Shown here: positions 40,461-49,090 of the stretch, one piece after another
Numbering within the stretch: position 1 is the first letter of the stretch
Layout: every line of letters begins with the position of its first letter
Assembly: GCA_002451795.1 (NCBI GenBank)
Contig: DKDJ01000001.1
Location: forward strand, 6,365-70,364
Length of the DNA: 64,000 bases
Reading direction: 5' to 3'
From: Bacteroidales bacterium UBA6851
Lineage (GTDB): Bacteria; Bacteroidota; Bacteroidia; Bacteroidales; UBA932
Translations under genes and position numbers: made by a program
The notes under the pieces: model-generated
Told to the model about the DNA's origin: nothing
Databases searched by the model: none
Seen by the model: the letters and a program-made list of their open reading frames with translations, nothing else

Positions 40461-42071
40461 ATGGATACAAAGTATATATTCGTCACGGGCGGAGTGGCAT
40501 CTTCACTCGGCAAAGGCATTATCGCCGCATCTCTTGCAAAGCTGCTTCAAGCACGCGGATTAAGGGTCACAATCCAGAAGTTTGACCCGTATATCAACAT
40601 TGACCCGGGCACTCTGAACCCGTACGAGCACGGAGAGTGTTATGTCACCGATGACGGAGCGGAAACAGACCTCGATCTTGGACACTACGAGAGGTTTCTT
40701 GGAGTACGTACTTCCAAAGCCAATAACGTCACGACAGGAAAAATATATAACACGGTCATCACAAAGGAGCGCGAAGGCGCATATCTTGGGAAGACTGTAC
40801 AGATTGTACCTCATATTACGGATGAAATCAAGCGTCGCATGCTCCTGCTTGGAAAAAGCGGCGAATATGACATTATCATCACCGAGATAGGAGGCACGGT
40901 GGGAGACATGGAGTCCCAGCCTTTCGTCGAAGCAGTAAGACAACTCCAATGGGAACTTCCCGAAGAAGACTGCATGTCCATTCACCTTACACTTGTACCG
41001 TATCTGAGCGCCGCAAAGGAGTTGAAGACCAAGCCTACCCAGCATTCAGTACAGATGCTGCAGCAAGCAGGTGTGCAGCCAGACGTGATAGTCTGCCGTA
41101 CGGAGCACCCCCTCAGCGCTGAACTCAGAAAAAAAGTCGCGCTATTCTGCAATGTAAAGCCGGGCCACGTCATACAGTCGATAGACGCCTGGAGCATCTA
41201 TCAGGTGCCGCTGAACATGCATGAAGAGCATCTTGACGAACTCGTGGTAAGGCATTTGGAAATAGAGAATTTCGCACAGCCGGACATGAGCGCGTGGAAC
41301 GAATTCCTTGAAAAGCTCAAGCACCCAAAGACAGAAGTGGACATAGCCCTTGTCGGGAAATACGTCGAACTTCAGGACGCCTACAAGTCCATACTGGAGT
41401 CTTTCGTACATGCTGGAGCAGCCAACGAATGCAAGGTCCGTGTGCACACCGTACACAGCGAGCACATCAATGATGCCAATGCTGACAAGATCCTCGGACA
41501 CATGGATGGAGTGCTGGTAGCACCAGGCTTCGGTTCCAGAGGGCTCGAAGGCAAGATTTCCGCCATAAAGTATGCACGCGAGAAAGGTCTTCCGTTCTTC
41601 GGAATCTGTCTTGGAATGCAGATGTGCGTCGTGGAATTCGCAAGGGATGTTCTTGGATATCAAGATGCTGACTCCACCGAAGTATCCCCTACCACCACTC
41701 ATCCTGTAATCAACCTTATGGAAGACCAGAAATCCACAAGCATCAAAGGCGGAACCATGAGGCTTGGAGCGTACGACTGCCAGCTTGAGAAAGGCTCGCT
41801 CATTCATGAAATCTATGGCAAAGACATGATTTCCGAGCGTCATCGCCACCGTTACGAGTTCAATTCAGACTATCTTCCTGAATTTGAAAAAGCGGGGCTA
41901 AAGGCTACAGGACGCAATCCCCAGACCGGGCTCGTGGAGGTAGTGGAGCTTCCAAAACATCCTTTCTTCGTCGGAGTTCAGTTCCACCCGGAATACAAGA
42001 GTACGCCTGAGCACCCCCAACCCATTTTCACAGCTTTCGTAAAAGCGGCAATAGAGCATAAGAACAAATGA
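40461..42071 (+). CDS. pyrG: CTP synthase
   Basis: A 536-residue enzyme making CTP from UTP with glutamine nitrogen. The synthetase domain has KYIFVTGGVASSLGKG (about 4-19) and DPYINIDPGTLNPYEHGE in two nearby pieces; the glutamine amidotransferase domain has PFFGICLGMQ with the nucleophile Cys (about 384) and the late FHPEYKS His/Glu. A TTG seven codons upstream lies within the -7 box and is rejected. Its end overlaps the GH97 start by four bases (ATGA). Confidence 0.97.
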   Translation: MDTKYIFVTGGVASSLGKGIIAASLAKLLQARGLRVTIQKFDPYINIDPGTLNPYEHGECYVTDDGAETDLDLGHYERFLGVRTSKANNVTTGKIYNTVITKEREGAYLGKTVQIVPHITDEIKRRMLLLGKSGEYDIIITEIGGTVGDMESQPFVEAVRQLQWELPEEDCMSIHLTLVPYLSAAKELKTKPTQHSVQMLQQAGVQPDVIVCRTEHPLSAELRKKVALFCNVKPGHVIQSIDAWSIYQVPLNMHEEHLDELVVRHLEIENFAQPDMSAWNEFLEKLKHPKTEVDIALVGKYVELQDAYKSILESFVHAGAANECKVRVHTVHSEHINDANADKILGHMDGVLVAPGFGSRGLEGKISAIKYAREKGLPFFGICLGMQMCVVEFARDVLGYQDADSTEVSPTTTHPVINLMEDQKSTSIKGGTMRLGAYDCQLEKGSLIHEIYGKDMISERHRHRYEFNSDYLPEFEKAGLKATGRNPQTGLVEVVELPKHPFFVGVQFHPEYKSTPEHPQPIFTAFVKAAIEHKNK

Positions 42072-43951
42072 AACATATTACACTGACAGTCGTGCTTTCT
42101 GCACTCACACTGATATCCTGCAGCAAGGATGTCCGTGTCAACTCTCCAGACGGCTCCCTATCGCTAAAAGTATACGTACAAGATCCTTGCGGGACGCTTC
42201 AGTTTGACTTGTCAAAAGACGGTAAAGGCGTTATTCACGCCCAGCAGCTTGGGCTCACTACGGCCCAAGCCACATGGAAAGACAGTCTCAGACTCCGGTC
42301 CAAAGGCAAGACAAACAGCCTCACGGAAGAGTACACCATGACTACCGGCAAAAGGCTGATATGCAGCAACACAGCCAACACACGTGACATCACCGTCACA
42401 AACCAGTCCGGAGACGTGCTGAAAGTAGAGTTCAGACTTTTCAATGACGGCCTTGCTTTCCGATATGAGCTTCCAGAAGGAAAAGGAACGGTTACTTCAG
42501 AACTCACCTCATATAGTGTTCCTGATGGAGTGGGTCGATGGATTCAGACCTACCATCAAGACGGATATGAAGACTTCTACCCTTATGTCACCGACGGACA
42601 TGCACAGGGCAGATGGAAAAAGACCAACAAATGGGGATATCCTGCTCTTGTAGAGCCTTCAGAAGGGCTATTCACCCTCATCACTGAAGCAGATATCACC
42701 CGTGACCATTGCGGTTCTTATCTTGACAATGAAGCCGACTCTTGTCTATACCGTGTAGTCATGGCGGATGACAGCATCTCCTATAGCCAAGGATGGAAAT
42801 CACCGTGGAGAGTACTTATCAGCGGAAGTCTTGATACCATAGTAGAGTCAACTCTCGTCACCGATGTCAGCGAACCTTGTACAATAGAAGATACGTCTTG
42901 GATTAAGCCAGGACCGGCAGCATGGATTTACTGGGCTTTCAATCATGGCTCATCTGACTTCAAGACCGTATGCGAATACATTGACCTTGCAGCAGAAATG
43001 GGTTGGCCATACGATTTGATAGACGCTGAATGGGATACTATGAGCGGAGGAGGAGACATTCTTGATGCTCTGAAATATGCCGAATCCAAAGGCGTAAAAC
43101 CTATGATTTGGTACAACTCAAGTACCAACTGGATTAACGGAGCACCTACCCCACACTACCGGCTAAACACCCAAGAAAGCAGAGAGAAGGAGTACACATG
43201 GCTAAATGACAATGGAGTAGCAGGCATCAAGGTTGACTTCTTCCACGGGGACAATGCCGCTGACATGAACTATTACCTCGATCTCATGGAAGACGCTGCC
43301 AGACACCACCTACTTATCAACTTCCACGGAGCCACACTTCCAAGAGGCTGGCAGAGGACATATCCGCATCTAATGACCATGGAGGCAGTCTACGGGGCAG
43401 AATGGTACAACAACCTCCCTATTCTCACAGAAGCAGCGGCTTGCCACAACGCGACACTTCCTTTCACACGCAATGTGGTAGGTTCTATGGACTACACTCC
43501 CGGGACATTCAGCGATTCACAGCATCCGCACATCACCAGTGACTGTCATGAACTCGCGCTCCCGATACTCTTCGAGTCTGGAATCCAGCACATGCCTGAT
43601 AGGCCATCTACATATCTCGCCTTGCCGGAAGAGGTCAGAACTCTTCTTGCCACCTTGCCGACCGCATGGGATGACACAAGGTTTATCGCAGGATATCCGG
43701 GGGAAAACGCAGTCTTAGCAAGAAAGAGCGGAGACAAATGGTATATCGCCGGCATTAACGGCACAGACAATAGAATCACCATGAATATCTCTTTAGACAG
43801 GCTCAAAAAGTTTGGACTGTCCGCTCATAACGCCACCATTTTCACAGATACGGATTCGGGGAAAGGTTTCGTGATTTCAAGTCTTGAGGCGGAAGACTCT
43901 TATACAATGAAAATGGGACCACGCGGTGGATTTGTAATAATTCTTGAGTAG
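42068..43951 (+). CDS. Glycoside hydrolase family 97 lipoprotein (retaining-type alpha-glycosidase)
   Basis: A 627-residue lipoprotein (signal ending TLISC, Cys18) with the GH97 build: N-terminal beta-sandwich (about 20-275), central catalytic barrel (about 280-530) and C-terminal beta domain. GIKVDFFHGD holds Asp390, the nucleophile position of the retaining GH97 branch (alpha-galactosidase-like), and TMEAVYG holds Glu439, the likely acid/base; calcium ligands are not checked. It is translated from an ATG overlapping pyrG and is 3 bases before an MFS gene, so it may import and use an alpha-linked sugar together with that transporter. No SusC/D pair is present. Confidence 0.9.
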   Translation: MKHITLTVVLSALTLISCSKDVRVNSPDGSLSLKVYVQDPCGTLQFDLSKDGKGVIHAQQLGLTTAQATWKDSLRLRSKGKTNSLTEEYTMTTGKRLICSNTANTRDITVTNQSGDVLKVEFRLFNDGLAFRYELPEGKGTVTSELTSYSVPDGVGRWIQTYHQDGYEDFYPYVTDGHAQGRWKKTNKWGYPALVEPSEGLFTLITEADITRDHCGSYLDNEADSCLYRVVMADDSISYSQGWKSPWRVLISGSLDTIVESTLVTDVSEPCTIEDTSWIKPGPAAWIYWAFNHGSSDFKTVCEYIDLAAEMGWPYDLIDAEWDTMSGGGDILDALKYAESKGVKPMIWYNSSTNWINGAPTPHYRLNTQESREKEYTWLNDNGVAGIKVDFFHGDNAADMNYYLDLMEDAARHHLLINFHGATLPRGWQRTYPHLMTMEAVYGAEWYNNLPILTEAAACHNATLPFTRNVVGSMDYTPGTFSDSQHPHITSDCHELALPILFESGIQHMPDRPSTYLALPEEVRTLLATLPTAWDDTRFIAGYPGENAVLARKSGDKWYIAGINGTDNRITMNISLDRLKKFGLSAHNATIFTDTDSGKGFVISSLEAEDSYTMKMGPRGGFVIILE

Positions 43952-43954
43952 AGC

Positions 43955-45121
43955 ATGAGTAGCAATTCTTCAAAAGGACTATACGCACTGGCTGCCGGCA
44001 CACTCGGATTCGGCATCACGGAATACGTGATGATGGGAATTCTTCCAAACCTCGCCGCAGACCTCGGTATCTCCATTCCACAAGCAGGACATCTTATCTC
44101 AATCTATGCACTCGGAGTGTGCGTAGGTGCCCCATTAGCAGTAATCATTTCTCGAGGCAAGGGGCTTAGGTCCATCCTCGTCGGACTCATATGCATCCAA
44201 CTTCTCGGAGGTATCATTACCACGTTCGCTCCCAACTTCCACATTGCACTGCTATCCAGATTTTTATCTGGGCTTCCACATGGTGCATTCTTCGGAGTTG
44301 GAAGCATCGTAGCAGAAAGGCTTGCAGACAAAAGCAAGAGTTCCACGGCAATATCCATCATGGTGATGGGTATGACAATTGCCAATCTGCTCGGTGTTCC
44401 TCTCGGTACTCTCATGGGAGAGGAAGTCAGTTGGCGCGTGGTATTCGCCTTCTCATCCGTATGGAGTGCACTGACCATTTTCCTAATAATGAGATGGATT
44501 CCGAGGCTCCCGGCATTGGAGGATCATGGACTTAAAGCCCAATTCGCATTCTTATCCAAGAGGGAGCCGTGGCTTATACTTGCCGTCACCATGGCTGGCA
44601 ACGGAGGAATCTTCTGCTACTACAGTTACGTCAGCCCTATGATGACTAGTGTAGCAGGATTTCCGTCCTCTGCCATGACCTTAATAATGATACTTGCAGG
44701 TGCAGGGATGTGCATAGGCAATCTCGCTGGAGGACGCTTCGCCGACAAATATTCTCCAACTTCGGTCATATTCGTCATCCAAATAATAATGCTGTCCGCC
44801 CTTGTAATATTATTCTTCGGTGCTGGCAACAAACTCATCTCAGTCCTCATGACAGTTCTGTGCTGTAGCGGTCTATTTGCCGTATCTTCTCCTCAGCAGC
44901 ACCTTATCATCAAATTCTCTCCTGGCGGTGAAATGATGGGAGGCGCGATGATACAACTTGCATTTAATCTTGGTAATGCCATCGGAGCATATTGTGGCGG
45001 GCTCCCTATTGAAAGTGGGGCCGGGGTAAGATATAGCACACTCATAGGCGCTTGTTTCATCTGTCTGGGTGTATTATTCGCATACATTCTCCATAGAAGA
45101 GTAGGGAAAGCCGGATTTTAA
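43955..45121 (+). CDS. MFS transporter (AraJ-like)
   Basis: A 388-residue, twelve-helix permease. N-terminal GFGITEYVMMGILPNLAADLGIS (read in parts) is typical of the AraJ/sugar-efflux branch of DHA1 transporters, and RFLSGLPHGAFFGVG (about 102-116) is the motif-C-like part of helix 4-5. Substrates in this branch include sugars and drugs. It follows GH97 by three bases. The stop codon lies in the loop of a terminator. Confidence 0.87.
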   Translation: MSSNSSKGLYALAAGTLGFGITEYVMMGILPNLAADLGISIPQAGHLISIYALGVCVGAPLAVIISRGKGLRSILVGLICIQLLGGIITTFAPNFHIALLSRFLSGLPHGAFFGVGSIVAERLADKSKSSTAISIMVMGMTIANLLGVPLGTLMGEEVSWRVVFAFSSVWSALTIFLIMRWIPRLPALEDHGLKAQFAFLSKREPWLILAVTMAGNGGIFCYYSYVSPMMTSVAGFPSSAMTLIMILAGAGMCIGNLAGGRFADKYSPTSVIFVIQIIMLSALVILFFGAGNKLISVLMTVLCCSGLFAVSSPQQHLIIKFSPGGEMMGGAMIQLAFNLGNAIGAYCGGLPIESGAGVRYSTLIGACFICLGVLFAYILHRRVGKAGF

Positions 45122-45132
45122 TCCGGTTTTTT
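45111..45132 (+). terminator. Terminator spanning the stop codon of the MFS gene
   Basis: CCGGAT (45111-45116), loop TTTA, ATCCGG (45121-45126), then six T. The TAA stop (45119-45121) is in the loop and right arm. It separates the upstream unit from the thiamine operon. Confidence 0.85.
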
Positions 45133-45134
45133 CG

Positions 45135-45142
45135 TATATTTG
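45135..45142 (+). promoter_or_regulatory. -7 box TATATTTG of the thiamine operon
   Basis: Exact TAnnTTTG match placed directly after the upstream terminator and about ten bases before the riboswitch. No clear -33 box; the expected position falls in the terminator stem. Confidence 0.55.
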
Positions 45143-45152
45143 CGACACGAAC

Positions 45153-45229
45153 ATCAAAGGGGTGCCAATCGGTTTTGGCTGAGATTATACCCTCAAAACC
45201 TGACGCAGACAATGCTGCCGTAGGGATTG
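45153..45229 (+). promoter_or_regulatory. TPP riboswitch (THI element)
   Basis: The aptamer core is unmistakable: GGGGTGCC (45159-45166), GGCTGAGA (45177-45184), CCCT and ACCTGA (45198-45203), AATGCTG (45211-45217) and CGTAGGGA (45219-45226). It senses thiamine pyrophosphate and lowers expression of the nine downstream genes. Downstream a GACTCC/GGAGTC stem (45239-45256) has no T-run, so control is probably at translation or by another fold, not by a simple intrinsic terminator. Confidence 0.96.
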
Positions 45230-45299
45230 AGACACGCAGACTCCCATTGCGGAGTCGAGGTAATTCCCCAGATGTCTGAATATAAATTATTAATCAATT

Positions 45300-46004
45300 A
45301 TGGGTTATCAGGCATTTGACCAGTATGCGTCCGAATATGACGCATGGTTTCTGGAAAACACCAACGTCCTTGAGACGGAGTTAAGGCTTGTGGCTTCATG
45401 CCTCAAGGATTCAGGAGACATTCTTTCCATAGGTTGCGGAAGCGCACTATTCGAAAAACTGCTTTCGGACAGGTATGGAATTCACGTCGCACATGGTATT
45501 GAGCCGGCAGAAGGCATGGCAGCTATAGCACGCAAGCGCGGATTCGACGTAGAGATCAACACCGCAGAAGAAGCGGACTACGGAGAGGATCGTTATGACA
45601 CCGTACTATTCAACGGGTGCCCTTGCTATATGCAGGATCTCGGGCTAGCACTCAGGAAAGCGCATAAGTCTCTTCGCAAGGGAGGAAAAGCAGTCGTAAT
45701 AGATGTGCCGAAAGAAAGTCCTTATGGACTCATATACAACCTCGCACTTGCTGTAGGAACATGGGACCACCCTCTTCTTGAAGGATGCAAGCCTAAGGAT
45801 CCGTATCCGATCGAGCTTGTAAAGCAGGCAAGTTGGCGCACCACCAAAGAGAAGTCTGACACTTTGATTGCAAACGGCTTCATGGATCTCGTATACCGTC
45901 AGACACTCACCCTCGACCCTCATTATTCATTCACCACAGTGGAAGATCCAATAGAGGGGTATGACAGAGGATCTTACGTAGCGATAATAGGATACAAGAA
46001 ATAA
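45300..46004 (+). CDS. Class I SAM-dependent methyltransferase, first gene of the thiamine operon
   Basis: A 234-residue protein with the Rossmann methyltransferase pattern: motif I ILSIGCGSALFE (about 41-52), an acidic end of strand 2 (GIEPAEGM, about 67-74), NTAEEADYGEDRYDTVLFNG (motif II/IV region, about 83-102) and the late GGKAVVIDVP. It is directly under the TPP riboswitch and overlaps tenA by one base, so it is regulated as a thiamine gene, yet no methyl transfer is part of standard thiamine synthesis. It may act in salvage of a thiamine breakdown product or on a precursor analogue. No signal peptide or membrane segment; it should be cytoplasmic. Confidence 0.85.
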   Translation: MGYQAFDQYASEYDAWFLENTNVLETELRLVASCLKDSGDILSIGCGSALFEKLLSDRYGIHVAHGIEPAEGMAAIARKRGFDVEINTAEEADYGEDRYDTVLFNGCPCYMQDLGLALRKAHKSLRKGGKAVVIDVPKESPYGLIYNLALAVGTWDHPLLEGCKPKDPYPIELVKQASWRTTKEKSDTLIANGFMDLVYRQTLTLDPHYSFTTVEDPIEGYDRGSYVAIIGYKK

Positions 46005-46642
46005 TGAGTTGGAGTAGGGAGGCATATAGTTGCGCAGTTCCCGTTCTTGATGACATCAAGAAACATCCGTTCATTCTGGAACTTGCTTCAGGTACTCTTT
46101 CAAAAGAAAGATTTGCAAGGTACCTCGCCCAGGACAGAATTTACCTTGTCGGCTATGCATCTGAGATGAATGCTATAGCAGAGATGCTTCCAAAAGGCAG
46201 CCATGCTGACATGTTCAGACAATTCGCCATGGATGGCATGCAAGCCGAAAGAGACCTTCATGACCTGCTCAGTGTCACCATCGCAGAAGTGCCAGAAGCG
46301 AAGCCTCTGGAAGGCACAGTCGAATATATGAAGCACACGAGAGAAATCATAGAAAGCAAGGATCTTGCCCTTTCTCTTGCCGCCACGCTCCCCTGCACAT
46401 GGATTTACAATGAAATAGGAAAATACCTGCAAGGAATAGCCAATATGGACTCGAACCCATATTTAGAGTGGATAAAGTGCTACACATCCCCACTCATGGA
46501 TCAGGGCGCGAAAAGCTGCATTGAGCTGACGGATTTGGAAGCCGCACGGCAGACAGATGCAAAACGCGAACTTATGACCGCAGCTTTCATAAAGTCCACA
46601 CAGTTCGAATGGATATTCTGGGATCAGGCATATAATGGTTGA
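46004..46642 (+). CDS. tenA: Aminopyrimidine aminohydrolase / thiaminase II
   Basis: A 212-residue helical protein that in known cases hydrolyses aminomethyl-pyrimidine (from damaged thiamine) to HMP. Key residues match known TenA: Asp44 in AQDRIYL, Cys131 in LPCTWIYNEIG (nucleophile) and Glu202 in FEWIFWD. It should be active in pyrimidine salvage and would feed ThiD, encoded next. The start overlaps the methyltransferase stop by one base. Confidence 0.94.
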   Translation: MSWSREAYSCAVPVLDDIKKHPFILELASGTLSKERFARYLAQDRIYLVGYASEMNAIAEMLPKGSHADMFRQFAMDGMQAERDLHDLLSVTIAEVPEAKPLEGTVEYMKHTREIIESKDLALSLAATLPCTWIYNEIGKYLQGIANMDSNPYLEWIKCYTSPLMDQGAKSCIELTDLEAARQTDAKRELMTAAFIKSTQFEWIFWDQAYNG

Positions 46643-46646
46643 TATT

Positions 46647-47456
46647 ATGAAAAGATACAACACTGTTCTCACCATCGCGGGCAGCGACTCCGGAGGAGGC
46701 GCTGGCGCGCAGGCGGATATCAAGACAATATCCGCCTGCGGATGCTATGCAGCATCCGCGATTACTGCCATTACAGTACAGAACACACTTGGAGTTAGCG
46801 CCGTAAGCGCCGTCCCTATCGACATTCTTCAAGGACAAATAGAAGCGGTGCTCTCTGACATAGGCGCCGATGCAGTAAAAATCGGGATGCTCCATTCATC
46901 CAAAGTAGTACGTTGCGTACGCGAAATGCTTGACAAGTTCGAAGTAAAGAACGTAGTTCTCGATCCTGTAATGGTGTCCACATCAGGCCATAGGCTCATC
47001 GAGGAAGAAGCTATAGCATCACTGATATCCGACTTGCTTCCCCGCGCAAGAGTAATTACGCCTAACATCCCTGAGGCGGAGATACTCCTCGGCGGTCAGA
47101 AGCTCACCCTACAGAAAGAACTGCCTGATGCAGCCAAAAGACTAGCAGATCTTTGCGGTGCAAGCGTTCTTCTCAAAGCTGGACACCTCAGCGAAGAAGA
47201 ACTCGTGGACATCTTCTATGATGCCGAGGATGGGAAGTCCTACCGTCTGCCATCCGCAAGAATACACACCAAGAACACCCATGGAACTGGCTGCACCTTG
47301 TCGTCAGCCTTCGCCTCCATGCTTGCCAAGGGCATGTCCCTGCCAGAAGCAGCGGCCGCAGCCAAGGATTATATCAACAATGCCATCATTGCAGGCGCAG
47401 AATACACTATTGGGCACGGATTCGGCCCAGTAGACCATTTTTATAAATTCAGATAG
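46647..47456 (+). CDS. thiD: HMP/HMP-phosphate kinase
   Basis: A ribokinase-fold enzyme of 269 residues that phosphorylates hydroxymethylpyrimidine twice to HMP-PP. TIAGSDSGGGAGAQAD (about 7-22) binds HMP, VVLDPVMVSTSG is the middle motif, and the phosphate loop with catalytic Asp-like region is NTHGTGCTLSSA (about 209-220). The ATG at 46647 (MKRYNTVLTIAG) matches the family's usual start; an ATG at 46635 would overlap tenA by eight bases and is possible. Confidence 0.95.
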   Translation: MKRYNTVLTIAGSDSGGGAGAQADIKTISACGCYAASAITAITVQNTLGVSAVSAVPIDILQGQIEAVLSDIGADAVKIGMLHSSKVVRCVREMLDKFEVKNVVLDPVMVSTSGHRLIEEEAIASLISDLLPRARVITPNIPEAEILLGGQKLTLQKELPDAAKRLADLCGASVLLKAGHLSEEELVDIFYDAEDGKSYRLPSARIHTKNTHGTGCTLSSAFASMLAKGMSLPEAAAAAKDYINNAIIAGAEYTIGHGFGPVDHFYKFR

Positions 47457-47459
47457 ATT

Positions 47460-47657
47460 ATGACAGTTAAAGTCAATAATAAGGAAGTGCACACTAATGC
47501 GACTACCCTTTCAGAACTCGCATCAGAGCTTGCTTTACCGGAGAAAGGGGTCGCCGTTGCCGTATCTAACAAAATGATTCCACGCAGCGAATGGCAAGAC
47601 ACCAGCCTTTCCGAAGGCGTCAGTATAGTCGTCATACGGGCCACTTGCGGAGGATAG
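47460..47657 (+). CDS. thiS: Sulfur carrier protein ThiS
   Basis: A 65-residue ubiquitin-like protein ending in the required Gly-Gly (ATCGG). ThiF adenylates this C-terminus, sulfur is loaded to a thiocarboxylate, and ThiG uses it to build the thiazole ring. The spacing from thiD is three bases and to thiE six. The cysteine just before the Gly-Gly is an uncommon but tolerated neighbour. Confidence 0.93.
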   Translation: MTVKVNNKEVHTNATTLSELASELALPEKGVAVAVSNKMIPRSEWQDTSLSEGVSIVVIRATCGG

Positions 47658-47663
47658 AGAGAA

Positions 47664-48296
47664 ATGTTCCAGTTCATTTCACACTGCACCGAGAAATTAG
47701 GTTACGCAGACGGCATCAAACTCGCGCTTGAGGGAGGATGCAAGTGGATACAGCTAAGAATGAAAGATGCATCGGCATCGGAGATCAAGGCCGTAGCACT
47801 GGAAGTAGCCCCTATGTGCAGGGAATATGGTGCAAAATTCATACTCGATGATCATGTAGAACTTGTGGAGAGCGTCGGTGCAGATGGTGTGCATCTCGGA
47901 AAGGATGATATGCCTCTTGACGAAGCTCGCACAATACTGGGTGCAGAAAAAATTATCGGGGGCACCGCTAACACACTCGAGGATGTGCTCCGGCTCACAA
48001 GGCTCGGAGCAGATTATATAGGCTGCGGGCCATTTCGCTTCACCACCACCAAAAAGAATCTTTCACCGGTGCTCGGACTAGAAGGCTACAAGGCCATAGT
48101 CCGTGGTATGCATGAATCAGGAGTAAAGATTCCGATTGTGGCAATAGGGGGAATAACAGTGGCTGACATTCCATCCATCATGGCAACGGGAGTAGACGGA
48201 ATAGCCCTCAGCGGGGCCATCCTCGGAGCAGACGACCCTTCAGCCATGACAAAGGAGATAATACAGACAATCAAACAATCAGAAAAAGACAAATAA
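47664..48296 (+). CDS. thiE: Thiamine phosphate synthase
   Basis: A 210-residue TIM-barrel enzyme joining HMP-PP with thiazole phosphate. GGCKWIQLRMKDAS (about 27-40), ILDDHVELVESVGADGVHLGKDD in adjacent pieces (about 66-90), GCGPFRFTTTKKN (about 120-132) and VAIGGIT (about 152-158) are the substrate and pyrophosphate sites. The operon has a second, shorter relative at its end (tenI). Confidence 0.95.
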   Translation: MFQFISHCTEKLGYADGIKLALEGGCKWIQLRMKDASASEIKAVALEVAPMCREYGAKFILDDHVELVESVGADGVHLGKDDMPLDEARTILGAEKIIGGTANTLEDVLRLTRLGADYIGCGPFRFTTTKKNLSPVLGLEGYKAIVRGMHESGVKIPIVAIGGITVADIPSIMATGVDGIALSGAILGADDPSAMTKEIIQTIKQSEKDK

Positions 48297-48297
48297 A

Positions 48298-49077
48298 ATG
48301 GATAAATTGGTTATTGCAGGAAAAGAATTCAATTCCAGGCTCTTTCTTGGAACCGGAAAATTCAATTCCAATGATATTATGGAGAAAGCAATTCTTGCTT
48401 CTGGAACGGAAATGGTTACCTTAGCCATGAAACGTGTCGAACTGGAAGACAAGAATGACGATATGCTTAAACACATCGAACATCCAGGCATCCAACTACT
48501 TCCTAACACATCAGGGGTCAGAAATGCAGACGAAGCAGTATTCGCCGCACAGATGGCACGTGAAGCATTCGGAACCAACTGGCTCAAACTGGAGATTCAT
48601 CCGGATCCAAGATACCTTCTTCCGGATTCAATTGAGACGCTTAAAGCCACAGAACAACTTGTAAAACTAGGCTTCATCGTACTTCCATACTGCCAGGCAG
48701 ACCCGACACTGTGCAAGCATCTTGAGGAAGCTGGGGCAGCAGCAGTTATGCCTCTTGGCGCGCCTATCGGAACCAACAAGGGACTCCAGACCAGAGACTT
48801 TATCCGCATCATTATAGAACAGGCCACAGTACCGGTAGTAGTGGATGCAGGAATCGGAGCACCAAGCCATGCAGCAGAAGCGATGGAAATGGGAGCTAGT
48901 GCGTGTCTTGTCAATACAGCCATAGCAGTTGCTGGAGATCCTGTAGCCATGGCTACTGCATTCAAGGCTGCAGTGGAGGCTGGAAGGATGGCCTTTGAGG
49001 CAGGACTTGGAGCACAGAGAGATGGATTTATCGCCGAAGCAAGCTCACCTCTTACATCATTCCTCGACGAAGCATAA
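48298..49077 (+). CDS. thiG: Thiazole synthase
   Basis: A 259-residue TIM barrel forming the thiazole from DXP, dehydroglycine and ThiS-thiocarboxylate. LFLGTGKFNSN (about 15-25), the Schiff-base Lys in WLKLEIHPDP (about 97-106), GTNKGLQTRD (about 160-169) and DAGIGAPSHAAEAMEMGA (about 184-201) are all intact. The gene is one base after thiE and is followed by thiH, whose product supplies dehydroglycine in anaerobes. Confidence 0.96.
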   Translation: MDKLVIAGKEFNSRLFLGTGKFNSNDIMEKAILASGTEMVTLAMKRVELEDKNDDMLKHIEHPGIQLLPNTSGVRNADEAVFAAQMAREAFGTNWLKLEIHPDPRYLLPDSIETLKATEQLVKLGFIVLPYCQADPTLCKHLEEAGAAAVMPLGAPIGTNKGLQTRDFIRIIIEQATVPVVVDAGIGAPSHAAEAMEMGASACLVNTAIAVAGDPVAMATAFKAAVEAGRMAFEAGLGAQRDGFIAEASSPLTSFLDEA

Positions 49078-49078
49078 T

Positions 49079-49084
49079 AGGAGG
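49079..49084 (+). promoter_or_regulatory. Strong Shine-Dalgarno site of thiH
   Basis: AGGAGG six bases before the ATG at 49091. Such perfect sites are rare in this window, and it fixes the thiH start against an in-frame ATG 32 codons upstream inside thiG. Confidence 0.7.
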
Positions 49085-49090
49085 CCGGAG

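Noticed and set aside
41142..41849. A 235-codon minus-strand open frame opposite pyrG
   Set aside because: Antisense shadow of a conserved enzyme gene with no independent support.
45239..45256. GACTCC/GGAGTC stem after the TPP aptamer as an intrinsic terminator
   Set aside because: No T-run follows, so it cannot be a standard terminator; it may be part of the expression platform but this is unproven.
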